From an uncultured Clostridium sp. (GTDB taxonomy: Bacteria > Bacillota > Clostridia > Clostridiales > Clostridiaceae), in contig URKQ01000001.1 in NCBI GenBank assembly GCA_900548455.1, positions 248,001 through 312,000 of the forward strand: a stretch of DNA of 64,000 nucleotides. Direction: 5' to 3'. Every line of letters begins with the position of its first letter. The first letter of the stretch is position 1. The notes below the pieces were generated by a model. The model ran no database searches. It saw nothing but the letters and a program-made list of their open reading frames with translations, and was not told where the DNA came from. Both the position numbers and the translations under genes were made by a program. Of this stretch, positions 52,304 to 61,198 are shown piece by piece.

Positions 52304-54112
52304 TTATTGTAGCTCTTCTGTTAATTTAACAATCTCATCAATGATACTTCCAATATAATCAATAGTATCAAGAAGTGGTTTATCTGTAGTTATATCTACT
52401 CCAGCCATTTTAGCAAGTTCTACTGGAGTTTTAGTTGATCCAGCTTTAAGAACAGCTCTCCAATCATCTATAGCTGGTTGACCTTCTTTTAGAATTCTCT
52501 TGCTAACTTCTGTACCGATGGTAAGTCCAGCACTATAAGTATAAGAGTAAAGACCCATATAATAGTGTGGTTGTCTCATCCAAGTAAGTTCAGCGCCTTC
52601 GATTATTTTTACATCGTCTCCCCAGAACTTTTCAAGGACATCTTTTTTTATCTTGCTAAGGGTTTCAGCTTGAACACTTCCACCTGCATCAATTACTTTA
52701 TATACTTCTCTTTGATAAGCTGCTTCTAAAAGGTGGGTAACAAAGTTATGATAATAAGTATTTGAAATCATTGAAGATAGTACCCAACGTCTAAATCTCT
52801 TATCATCACTAGTTGTTAAAAGGTAATTTGCCATTAAAAGCTCATTCATAGTAGAGGGTGCTTCAACAAAGTAAGTTGAAACATCAGTATCAAAAATATT
52901 TTGCTCTGCATTACAGAAATGGAAGTGACCTGCATGTCCAAGTTCATGAGCTAAAGTAAATACTTCTGCCATTTTTTCACTCCAAGATAGTAATATATAT
53001 GAATGACTTCCATAAGGGGATGCACAGAATCCACCAGTAGATTTACCCTTATTTTCTGCAAAGTCAACCCAGCGTTCACTGTAAGCTCTTTTTACTATAT
53101 CTAAGTAATCATCACCTAAAACAGCTAAAGCATTTTCAATATATTTTTTAGATTCTTCGACAGTTACATCTGGATCATATTCAGGATCTATAGCAATTTT
53201 TAAATCTGCAAAAGTCATTTCATCAAGATCGTGTACTTTTTTAATAAGTCTTGCATACTTTCTCATATGAGGTGATAATTTTTCCATAATTAAATCTATT
53301 TGTCTGTCATATAACTCTCTACTAACATTTTGAGGGAAGAGTAAACTATCAATAACTGAATCAAAGCCTCTTAAAGTAGCTAAAGTTTTTTCTTTTTGTA
53401 CTTGAAGCTGATATGCAGTAGCTGTAGTATTTTCATACTCTCTTAATTTGTTAGAGAATGCGTTAAAAGCAGCTCTTCTTACAACTGGATCTTTTTCATA
53501 TTCATAATTATTTTCATAAAGAGCATATCCAAGAGGATAAGTATTACCATTAACATCAAAAGTTTTAAAGTCCATATCAGCGTGTTTTGCTTGCTCATAT
53601 ACTTTATATGGTGCTTCTAATGTTTCAGATAGTGCAGCTATTACTCTTTCAGCTTCTGGGTGAAGAGCATGAGCTTTATTTCTTCTTTTTTCCTTTAAGA
53701 AGTTGCTATTTTCTTTAGATAATTTCATAGCTTCCTCAAGGACCCTATCTTCAGCTTGTATTATTTCACTGTCAATGAAGGTAAGTTTACTGTCGATTTC
53801 AGCAATTAAGTTCATTAATTTAAAGTTTTTATCTTGATTTTCATTATTAGTATAATCAACTGATACTGCAAGTTCTGAATAATTTGCAGTCAATGTGACA
53901 ATCTCCCATAGTTCTCTAAGTTCATCCAAGCAGTTATTTATGTTTTCTGCAGTTGTTAACTTTCCTTTATATTCTTTTTCTATTTTTTGAGAAAGCTCCT
54001 TCATTCTTTCTACATCATTTTGGAATGCTTCTTCTGTTTTGTAGATTGCAGATAAATCCCAAGTAAGATTTGGATCTACATCTTTTCTTTCTAATAAAGT
54101 CTTTGCCATCAT
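52304..54112 (-). CDS. pepF: Oligoendopeptidase F
   Basis: 602 residues, the usual PepF length. The zinc-binding HELGH is at 389-393, within 'FTLAHELGHAGHFHF'. The family N-terminus is 'DPNLTWDLSAIY'. It is a cytoplasmic M3-family metallopeptidase that trims oligopeptides of about 7-17 residues. The RBS AAGGAGG fits the ATG at 54112 or the adjacent one at 54109. It is transcribed with its own terminator, on the same strand as the ABC exporters but probably separate from them. Confidence 0.95.
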   Translation of the reverse strand: MMAKTLLERKDVDPNLTWDLSAIYKTEEAFQNDVERMKELSQKIEKEYKGKLTTAENINNCLDELRELWEIVTLTANYSELAVSVDYTNNENQDKNFKLMNLIAEIDSKLTFIDSEIIQAEDRVLEEAMKLSKENSNFLKEKRRNKAHALHPEAERVIAALSETLEAPYKVYEQAKHADMDFKTFDVNGNTYPLGYALYENNYEYEKDPVVRRAAFNAFSNKLREYENTTATAYQLQVQKEKTLATLRGFDSVIDSLLFPQNVSRELYDRQIDLIMEKLSPHMRKYARLIKKVHDLDEMTFADLKIAIDPEYDPDVTVEESKKYIENALAVLGDDYLDIVKRAYSERWVDFAENKGKSTGGFCASPYGSHSYILLSWSEKMAEVFTLAHELGHAGHFHFCNAEQNIFDTDVSTYFVEAPSTMNELLMANYLLTTSDDKRFRRWVLSSMISNTYYHNFVTHLLEAAYQREVYKVIDAGGSVQAETLSKIKKDVLEKFWGDDVKIIEGAELTWMRQPHYYMGLYSYTYSAGLTIGTEVSKRILKEGQPAIDDWRAVLKAGSTKTPVELAKMAGVDITTDKPLLDTIDYIGSIIDEIVKLTEELQ

Positions 54113-54326
54113 AATTCCTCCTTATATGTAGCTTTATATAATATTATAGTATATATTAACAAAATTTTCTATATAATTGAAAATGTTGTAATGAAAAATA
54201 TATACTTGTAATAGTTTGAGTTTGGTAGGTAATTATATTAGATAAATAGAACGTGTTAACTTTAAATAAACATTTCCTTTGGTAAAATATAATGATTAGT
54301 ATGCAGTTTATAGAGGAGGATTTAGT

Positions 54327-54998
54327 GTGAGATTATTGATTATAGAAGATAATGTGGAGCTAGCAAATTCAATGAAAAAGGGTTTGGAAAAAATTAATTT
54401 TCAAGTAGATATTTCTTACTTTGGGGAAGATGGAGAAGAAAAAGCCACTGTTAATGAGTACGATGTAATACTATTGGATTTAAATCTTCCTGATGTTGAT
54501 GGAATAGAAGTTTTAAAATATTTAAGAGAAAGAAATGTGTCTACACCAATAATTATAATAACGGCAAGAGACCAGGTTTCAGACCTAGCTATAGGACTAG
54601 ATAATGGAGCAGATGACTATATAACTAAACCATTTAAATTATTAGAGGTTAGAGCAAGAATTCATGCTGTAATAAGAAGATTTCACGGACGAACCAATCC
54701 AATTATAAATATTGGGAAACTAGAACTTAATCCTATTAATAGGACTGTTCATATAGATGGAAATGAAGTGATCCTCGCAATTAAAGAATTTGATATTTTA
54801 GAGTATATATGTTTTAAATATCCAGCAGTTGTGTCAAGTGAGGAGATTGTAGAGCATGTATATGATGAGAATTTTGACCCCTTTTCTTCAGTTTTAAGGG
54901 TTCATATATCTAGGCTAAAAAACAAGGTAAATACTGCCTATGGAAAAGATGTTTTATTAAATGTTAGAGGGAAGGGTTACTGTTTATGCATAGAGTAA
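54327..54998 (+). CDS. OmpR-family response regulator (VncR-like)
   Basis: 223 residues, GTG start with GAGGAGG upstream. The receiver domain has Glu7-Asp8, phosphoacceptor Asp51 (LDLNLP), Thr in ITARD and Lys in TKPF. The winged-helix output domain is at ~125-220 ('LAIKEFDILEYICFKYPAVVSSEEIVEHVY'). It is followed by a sensor kinase overlapping by 13 bases and an FtsX-type ABC transporter, the arrangement of the VncRS/Vex antimicrobial-response modules. Confidence 0.92.
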   Translation: MRLLIIEDNVELANSMKKGLEKINFQVDISYFGEDGEEKATVNEYDVILLDLNLPDVDGIEVLKYLRERNVSTPIIIITARDQVSDLAIGLDNGADDYITKPFKLLEVRARIHAVIRRFHGRTNPIINIGKLELNPINRTVHIDGNEVILAIKEFDILEYICFKYPAVVSSEEIVEHVYDENFDPFSSVLRVHISRLKNKVNTAYGKDVLLNVRGKGYCLCIE

Positions 54999-56092
54999 AT
55001 TTAAAAAGTGGAGTAGTGATAATAACATATTCATTAGTATTATCCTTGATTATCGTACTAGGTATTTTTAATATAAAGGGTTCTTTTAATAATTTGCAAG
55101 ATAGGGTAAATCCTAATAATATTAGGGCAGTTATAATCAATACGGATATGAAAAATTTAAGGGATAGTAATATAAGTTCATACATAGAAACTCAATTGAC
55201 ACAATCAAATTTTAATCAAGTAATTAAGGTTGATGAAATTGGAAAAGTCTATTTAAGAAGTGGCTTTAAAGATATAGTTATGATGGTTCTTATGTTTTTT
55301 TTACTTTTTATTATAGCATCTTTTTTATTATGGGTTTCATTAAACAAAATACACAATAATGAAATTGAAAATATTGTTAAGAAATTAAATACTCTAGATG
55401 ATGATTTCAATCCTTATTTAATAAGTAAGTCCTTTGGAATAGCTTATGAAAATGTTAAGGAGAAATTTAAAAATAATTTAGAGGATTATAAAAAACTTAA
55501 TTCTTATCTATCCCATGAACAGAAAAATGCCATAGCTATATTACGAACTAACATGGAAATAGATGAAAATAAAGAATACATTAAACTACTAGATAATATT
55601 ACAGACAGTATAGAAGATATCTTAACTTTAAGTGATATAAAATCGGATGACGATATGGTTTTGGTAGATGTATCTTTAGTATGTGCAAATGTATGTGACA
55701 CCTACAGAAATGCATATGAGGAAATTGATTTCGACTTTGATGATAATACTACAATATTGGCAAAAGAAAGATGGATATTTCGTGCCGTCAGCAATTTAGT
55801 TGACAATGCAATTAAATATGGAGCTGATAAACCTATAAGTGTAATTGTAAAAAATAAAAATAATTGTGTAATTATTCAGGTTAAAGATAATGGCATTGGT
55901 ATGGACAAAAATTCTATAGAAAAAATATTTAATAATAAATATAGAATTAATGATTTAAATAAAGATGGATATGGAATAGGATTAAGTCTTGTATCTCATG
56001 TTTGTGATTTATGTAATGGAATAATATTAGTAGATAGTGAAATAAATAAAGGTTCTTGTTTTTACATGTCCTTTTCTCAATATAAAAGTTAA
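54986..56092 (+). CDS. Sensor histidine kinase (VncS-like)
   Basis: 368 residues. TM1 is at ~9-29, a short external loop at ~30-95, and TM2 at ~96-117. The phosphoacceptor is His177 in LSHEQKNA, an uncommon H-box that replaces the usual HELRTP. The ATPase domain has 'NLVDNAIKYG', 'DNGIGMDKN' and 'GYGIGLSLV'. The small sensor loop suggests sensing through the membrane or the ABC partner. The start overlaps the response-regulator gene. Confidence 0.88.
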   Translation: MHRVNLKSGVVIITYSLVLSLIIVLGIFNIKGSFNNLQDRVNPNNIRAVIINTDMKNLRDSNISSYIETQLTQSNFNQVIKVDEIGKVYLRSGFKDIVMMVLMFFLLFIIASFLLWVSLNKIHNNEIENIVKKLNTLDDDFNPYLISKSFGIAYENVKEKFKNNLEDYKKLNSYLSHEQKNAIAILRTNMEIDENKEYIKLLDNITDSIEDILTLSDIKSDDDMVLVDVSLVCANVCDTYRNAYEEIDFDFDDNTTILAKERWIFRAVSNLVDNAIKYGADKPISVIVKNKNNCVIIQVKDNGIGMDKNSIEKIFNNKYRINDLNKDGYGIGLSLVSHVCDLCNGIILVDSEINKGSCFYMSFSQYKS

Positions 56093-56168
56093 TAAGGGTA
56101 TTAACATTGAGTAAACAGTTAATTTATTATAATTTCCTTGTAATCAATTAAAGAAAGGAAGAGGGTAT

Positions 56169-57569
56169 ATGTATATTTTAAAAAATGCACTAAAGAATTT
56201 AAGAAGAAACAAGGGCCGAAATATTTTGATTGGAATTATAATGATAGCAATACTTTCATGTACAGCTATATCTATTATTATCAATACTACTGCCAATGGA
56301 ATAATAGAGGATTATAAAAATAAATTCGGCTCAGAAGTGTTTATCCAAGCAAATCAAGAAAAACAAAATGAAAAAATAAATAAGGGCAATTTTGACGAAA
56401 AGGATTTTATTATACCAAATAATGTTTATGAAGAACTAGCAAAGTCTGAACATATTAAAGAAGCAATAATGAGTTCAAGTTTTAGGGGATATAGTGAAGA
56501 TATAAAAGCTATTGATCAAGAGGATAAAGAAAACACAAATATGGGAAACGTAATTACCATGGGACCAAGTGGAAACCAACCCTCCCCAAATATGAAACTT
56601 CCTAATTTGAATATTTTGGGAGGGCTTAATCTAGCTGGAACTAAAGAGTTTGAAAGTGGAGCAAGAAAAATCACAGATGGTAAATTCCCTGAAAATGAAG
56701 GTGAAGCAATAATAAGTGAGGATTTTGCTAAGCTAAATAATTTAAAGGTTGGAGATAAATTAAAAATAGAGAATCCACAGGATCAAAGTGATTCAAAAGT
56801 GTTAGAACTAACTGTATCAGGAATATACTTCGATGGAGTGAAGGCAGAGGATATTGGATTTAAGCATCCTATGTTAAATAGAAAAAATGAAATTATTACA
56901 ACATACAGTACTTTGAAGGAATATGATAAAAAAGTAAATGACGGTTCAGTTGCTATAGAAGCAAAATATTACTTAAAAGATCCAGACTTATTAGAAGCCT
57001 TTAATGAAGAAGCTCATGAAAAGGGATTAAGCGATTTATATGATGTTTCTATAGATGCTAATAGCTACAATAATATTGTTAAAGCTGTAGAAGGATTAAA
57101 AAAGATTTCAAATATATTTATGGTTTTAGTATTAGGATTTGGTGGAAGCATATTAATTTTAATTTCAATTTTGAGTACTCGTGAAAGAAAATACGAAATT
57201 GGTGTATTAAGAGCTATGGGGATGAAAAAAGGGAAGGTTGCTTTAGGATTAATATTTGAAACATTATCAATGATAGCAGTTTCCTTAGTAATAGGATTAA
57301 GTATTGGTAGTTTTTCAGCACAGCCAGTTTCAGATATATTATTAAAAGGTCAGTTAGAAGCTGCCAATAATATGTCATCAGGTTTTATGGTTTCAATTGG
57401 AGCACAGACAAATGTACCAAAACTAGAAAATTTAGATATATATTTAAATGGAGAAGCTATTTTATCAATTACTTTAATAGCATTATTGCTTGGAATTATA
57501 TCAGTTAGCATAGGGATTATATATATAAATAGATATGAACCAAGAAAAATACTAACAGAAAGGAACTAA
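56169..57569 (+). CDS. MacB/FtsX-type ABC transporter permease
   Basis: 466 residues. One N-terminal helix (~20-40) is followed by a large extracytoplasmic domain (~45-310), then three C-terminal helices with 'ILISILSTRERKYEIGVLRAMGMKKGKV' (RERKYEIGVLRAMG), the coupling helix of MacB/FtsX permeases. It works with the ATPase encoded 4 bases downstream. The topology and the adjoining two-component system match antimicrobial-peptide resistance or signal transporters. The RBS AAAGGAAG is present. Confidence 0.9.
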   Translation: MYILKNALKNLRRNKGRNILIGIIMIAILSCTAISIIINTTANGIIEDYKNKFGSEVFIQANQEKQNEKINKGNFDEKDFIIPNNVYEELAKSEHIKEAIMSSSFRGYSEDIKAIDQEDKENTNMGNVITMGPSGNQPSPNMKLPNLNILGGLNLAGTKEFESGARKITDGKFPENEGEAIISEDFAKLNNLKVGDKLKIENPQDQSDSKVLELTVSGIYFDGVKAEDIGFKHPMLNRKNEIITTYSTLKEYDKKVNDGSVAIEAKYYLKDPDLLEAFNEEAHEKGLSDLYDVSIDANSYNNIVKAVEGLKKISNIFMVLVLGFGGSILILISILSTRERKYEIGVLRAMGMKKGKVALGLIFETLSMIAVSLVIGLSIGSFSAQPVSDILLKGQLEAANNMSSGFMVSIGAQTNVPKLENLDIYLNGEAILSITLIALLLGIISVSIGIIYINRYEPRKILTERN

Positions 57570-57573
57570 GAAT

Positions 57574-58251
57574 ATGAGTTTATTAAGTTTAAAAGATATA
57601 AGTTATAAATATGAGGGTTCAAAAAAAGATGTGTTTAGTAATGTAAATATAGATTTTCAGCCAGGGAAAGTTTATGGAATAATAGGTAAGTCAGGAGCAG
57701 GGAAAAGTACTTTACTTTCCTTAATTTCTGGACTTGATACTTGTACCAGTGGAGATATTTTATATAAGGATAAAAGTTTAAAAGAAATTGATAGAGATGA
57801 CTATAGAGCAAAAGATATAGGAGTTATATTTCAAGGGTATAATCTTTTATTAAATGCCACAGCTAAAGAAAACATTCTATTATCTATGAATATTAGTGGA
57901 GTTAAGGAAAAGAATAAAGCAGAATATGTCAACAATTTATTAAATGAAGTTGGAATTGATAGTGACAAAGCAGAAAGAAAGATTTTAAAACTTTCAGGTG
58001 GAGAGCAACAACGTATAGGGATAGCACGATCACTTGCACATAATCCAGATATTATAATTGCAGATGAACCAACAGGGAATTTAGATAGTGAAACAGAAGA
58101 AAAGATAATGAATATATTAGTATCCTTGGCACATGAACAAAAGAAATGTGTTATCATCGTAACCCACTCAAAAAAAGTTTGTACTTACCTTGATGAGATA
58201 TGGGGCTTAAAAGGTGGCAAGTTATTATTTATAAAAAATGATGATAAGTAA
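57574..58251 (+). CDS. ABC transporter ATPase (LolD/MacB type)
   Basis: 225 residues. Walker A is GKSGAGKST at ~37-45, the Q-loop is IFQGYNLL, the signature is LSGGEQQR and Walker B is IIIADEPTGNLD. The ADEPTGNLD form is typical of the MacB/LolD/Bce group. It energises the adjoining permease, probably with mechanotransmission rather than bulk transport. A small membrane-protein gene follows after 32 bases. Confidence 0.93.
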   Translation: MSLLSLKDISYKYEGSKKDVFSNVNIDFQPGKVYGIIGKSGAGKSTLLSLISGLDTCTSGDILYKDKSLKEIDRDDYRAKDIGVIFQGYNLLLNATAKENILLSMNISGVKEKNKAEYVNNLLNEVGIDSDKAERKILKLSGGEQQRIGIARSLAHNPDIIIADEPTGNLDSETEEKIMNILVSLAHEQKKCVIIVTHSKKVCTYLDEIWGLKGGKLLFIKNDDK

Positions 58252-58283
58252 AATTTAATAGATCAATTTTAGGAGGAAGTATA

Positions 58284-58631
58284 ATGAAATCACAAGGCAA
58301 AGGAGTTTGTATAGTTACAAAGGTATTAAATATAAGTGCAATAGTTATGGGAATATTTGCGGTATTTAATACTTATGCATCCTATAAACATATTGCAGAT
58401 TTAATTTCAAAAGGCCTTAAAGTTAAGGATCAATTAATGGAAGTAATAAATTATTATATTGCTTCAATAGCTCCCTATGTTTTTTATGGGCTAGTATTAT
58501 ATGGACTAGCTATTATTATAAAACAAAACTATAAAAGGATAGAGAATAATAATTCTTTACTCAGTATTCCATCAGAGGGAAGAGTAAATGAAGAAGATGA
58601 TTTGGTAGATGAACTGCTCAGTGGAAAGTAA
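58284..58631 (+). CDS. Small membrane protein of the ABC operon
   Basis: 115 residues with two hydrophobic segments (~15-32 and ~57-80) and an acidic C-terminal tail. No family is recognised. Its RBS AGGAGG and short spacing suggest it is the last gene of the response-regulator/kinase/ABC unit. It could be an accessory subunit. Nothing further can be said from sequence. Confidence 0.6.
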   Translation: MKSQGKGVCIVTKVLNISAIVMGIFAVFNTYASYKHIADLISKGLKVKDQLMEVINYYIASIAPYVFYGLVLYGLAIIIKQNYKRIENNNSLLSIPSEGRVNEEDDLVDELLSGK

Positions 58632-58705
58632 CTGAAAAGAAGCAATTGAATATTAAATACTATGGAGGTTAAGTACGCTTCGCCTCCACCATGAAACCCA
58701 CGAAC

Positions 58706-58752
58706 CGCCTGTAGGTGGCTTTAATAGCTACTTACAGGCGATTGTGTTTTTT
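58706..58752 (+). terminator. Rho-independent terminator after the VncRS-like operon
   Basis: A 15-bp stem (58706-58720/58726-58740, two G-U) is followed by a T-rich run. A smaller hairpin, TGGAGG/CCTCCA at 58673-58678/58683-58688, sits just upstream. The remainder of the gap to 58933 is AT-rich with no gene. Confidence 0.88.
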
Positions 58753-58932
58753 GAACAGTTAGTGTAGCTCCATCAGTAATATTTAATCTGTGTAATTAAT
58801 TGAAACAGGAGATTTTTTTTCTAAAAAGAGTAAGCCCCATAAAGAATTTTCAATAACATAATTTATATATATTAACCTATCTTAATATATGATAAAATGT
58901 ATTGATTAGTATTTAGGAAAGGGAGAATTCAA

Positions 58933-59679
58933 ATGCAAAATTATAAGATGATGATAGCCTATGATGGTAGAAAATATATGGGGTATAATAAATCCAAAGA
59001 TAACTTGGAAAAGAGTATTCAAGGTAAGTTAGAATTGATATTATCAAAGCTATATGAAAAAGAGGTAGAGGTTATTGGTGCGGTTAATACGGATGCTGGG
59101 GTACATGCCAAAGGGCAAATTGTTAATTTTATAGCACCAGATAACAGATTAAGCGAAAAGGAAATTTTTGATTATTTCGAAAAATATTTAACTGATGACA
59201 TTATTATATTATCAGTAGAAGCTGTTGATGAAAGATTTCATAGTAGATATTTAATGAAAAGTTTAACTTACGAATATCGATTATGGAAGAAAGATGCTCC
59301 TAACCGTCCTTTGTTTGAAAGACAATATGTTAACTTAATGAATCAAACAATAGATGTAGCTAAAAGTAAAAAAGCTGCAAAGTACCTTATAGGAGAGCAT
59401 GATTTCTTAGCTTTTACTACTAATAAGAAAACAAGGAAATCAATTAAAAAATTACTGTCTCTTGATATAAGAGAAACTACAAATGAAATTATTATTACCA
59501 TGACAGCAGATGGATTTTTGTTAAATATGGAAAGGATAATAGTAGGTACATTAATTCAAGTGGGGCTTGGCCAATTGCCTATCAATATAGGTGAGAAAGC
59601 TTTTGAATCTAAGGATATGAAGGATGTAGGTCATAAAGCTAGCGCAGATGCACTTTGCTTACTAAGTGTTGAATACTAG
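58933..59679 (+). CDS. Divergent TruA-family tRNA pseudouridine synthase
   Basis: 248 residues with a TruA fold. The catalytic Asp54 is present, in GAVNTDAGVHAKGQ. However the invariant Arg two residues before it is Asn52 here (VNTD instead of GRTD), and other signatures are altered: YDG..YMGYN rather than ..GWQ, NMERII for NMVR, and ASADALCL for APPxGL. It is thus a diverged paralogue rather than the housekeeping TruA. It may modify a different position or have reduced activity. The RBS GGGAG is present. Confidence 0.8.
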   Translation: MQNYKMMIAYDGRKYMGYNKSKDNLEKSIQGKLELILSKLYEKEVEVIGAVNTDAGVHAKGQIVNFIAPDNRLSEKEIFDYFEKYLTDDIIILSVEAVDERFHSRYLMKSLTYEYRLWKKDAPNRPLFERQYVNLMNQTIDVAKSKKAAKYLIGEHDFLAFTTNKKTRKSIKKLLSLDIRETTNEIIITMTADGFLLNMERIIVGTLIQVGLGQLPINIGEKAFESKDMKDVGHKASADALCLLSVEY

Positions 59680-59804
59680 TACATATGTCTTGTTTAAGTC
59701 TTTGTTATATCTGTGCTATACAGTAGAAAGTTGAAATATAAAACTATGAGATTACATCTATTAGTGTTATAATTACTCCAAATATATGATAAGAGGTAAA
59801 ATAA

Positions 59805-60902
59805 ATGACATTTAAAGAACTTGGAATAAATGAAGATATAATAAAGGTTTTAAAAAGAAATGGAATAACAACTCCAACAGATATTCAAAATGGGAGCATT
59901 AAAGATATATTAGGTGGAAAAGACGTTATAGCTGAAGCACAGACGGGCACAGGTAAGACTTTAGCGTTTTTACTTCCTATTTTTGAAAAGCTATCTACAG
60001 CATCAAAGGATATTCAATGCTTAATTGTTGCACCAACAAGAGAATTGGCAATACAAATTACTGAAGAGGCTGGAAAGCTGAAGGAAGGTAAGGATGTTGG
60101 GGTTCTTGCAATGTATGGTGGTAAGGATATTGGTTCCCAATTAAATAAGCTTAAGGGAAATATTCAAGTGATTATTGCTACACCAGGAAGATTACTTGAC
60201 CATATTGAAAGAAAAACCATTGATTTAAAAAAATTAAATACTGTGGTTATAGATGAAGCGGATCAAATGTTACTTATGGGTTTTAAAAATGAAATAGATA
60301 AGATTATGAAGGTATGCCCAAAGAAGGTTCAGACTTTATGTTTCTCTGCAACCATGGATTCAGCAGTTAAAAAACTTGCTTATAGATATATGAATGATCC
60401 AGTGGTTGTTACTGTTAAAAAGGAAGAAGTTACTCTTGAAAATATTAAGCAGGAAGTAGTTGAAACTACTGACAGGTTAAAAAGAGATGCTTTATGTAAT
60501 ATTTTAAACGAAGATAATCCTTTTATGGCAATAATATTCTGCAGAACCAAAAGAAGAGCTGATGAACTTGAAGTGGTGATGCATCAAAGGGGTTATAACT
60601 GTAAAGTAATTCATAGTGATATACCTCAAAATAAACGTGAAAGAATTATGAAGTCCTTTAGAGAGGCTGATATTCAATATTTAATTGCAACGGATGTTGC
60701 CTCAAGAGGTCTGGATATCAATGGAGTAAGCCACATCTATAATTATGATATTCCTGAAAAGGTAGAAACCTATATTCATCGTATTGGAAGAACTGGAAGA
60801 GCTGGTGAAGAAGGGTATACTTGCCTATTTGTAGATCCAAAGGATTTAAGTCTGCTAAGAGATATAGAAAGAGAAATTAAATTTACTATTAAAAGAAGAT
60901 AA
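59805..60902 (+). CDS. DEAD-box RNA helicase (short form)
   Basis: 365 residues. The Q motif 'FKELGINEDIIKVLKRNGITTPTDIQ' (TPTDIQ) is followed by Walker A AQTGTGKT, PTRELA, DEAD, SAT and 'HRIGRTGRAG'. It has both RecA domains but lacks the C-terminal RNA-binding extension of CshA/DeaD/DbpA, so it is a minimal helicase. It likely remodels ribosomal or messenger RNA. It starts 125 bases after the TruA-like gene. The next transcript, with its own leader, follows. Confidence 0.9.
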   Translation: MTFKELGINEDIIKVLKRNGITTPTDIQNGSIKDILGGKDVIAEAQTGTGKTLAFLLPIFEKLSTASKDIQCLIVAPTRELAIQITEEAGKLKEGKDVGVLAMYGGKDIGSQLNKLKGNIQVIIATPGRLLDHIERKTIDLKKLNTVVIDEADQMLLMGFKNEIDKIMKVCPKKVQTLCFSATMDSAVKKLAYRYMNDPVVVTVKKEEVTLENIKQEVVETTDRLKRDALCNILNEDNPFMAIIFCRTKRRADELEVVMHQRGYNCKVIHSDIPQNKRERIMKSFREADIQYLIATDVASRGLDINGVSHIYNYDIPEKVETYIHRIGRTGRAGEEGYTCLFVDPKDLSLLRDIEREIKFTIKRR

Positions 60903-60983
60903 AGAAAAGTAGACATTGATGATGTTTGACTTTAGTAATAGATAATGATACACTTAAAAAAAATGATGATTGGAGTTGAAAAA

Positions 60984-61004
60984 ATGATTAATTTTTCTTG
61001 CTAA
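60984..61004 (+). CDS. Leader peptide of the ABC-F gene (MINFSC)
   Basis: The frame reads MINFSC-stop with GGAG 8 bases before the ATG. It is followed by a hairpin, an antiterminator arm and a terminator ahead of the ABC-F gene. Many antibiotic-inducible ribosome-protection genes use such very short leader peptides, where drug-stalled ribosomes change the downstream folding. The length gives little coding evidence by itself; support comes from its position. Confidence 0.55.
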   Translation: MINFSC

Positions 61005-61060
61005 TTTTACTAAGTATAATAAAAAGATTAAATGGATATTTTATGTTTTTATTATGTAAA

Positions 61061-61180
61061 TGCAAGAAAGTTATTATTTTTTCAATTATTAATATAGTGT
61101 GATTAAACCTATGATATAGGTTTAATCTTATTGTATTTATAAGCTGTGAGAATTTACTTTCTTGCAGCTTATATTTTTTT
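61061..61180 (+). promoter_or_regulatory. Attenuator of the ABC-F gene: antiterminator arm and terminator
   Basis: The terminator is a 14-bp stem (61139-61152/61159-61172, two G-U) with a T7 run. Its 3' part, ACTTTCTTGCA (61156-61166), is also perfectly complementary to TGCAAGAAAGT at 61061-61071, giving an 11-bp antiterminator that would destroy the terminator. Between them is a perfect 10-bp hairpin, GATTAAACCT/AGGTTTAATC (61101-61110/61118-61127). Confidence 0.8.
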
Positions 61181-61198
61181 ATACAGGAGGGTAAACTC

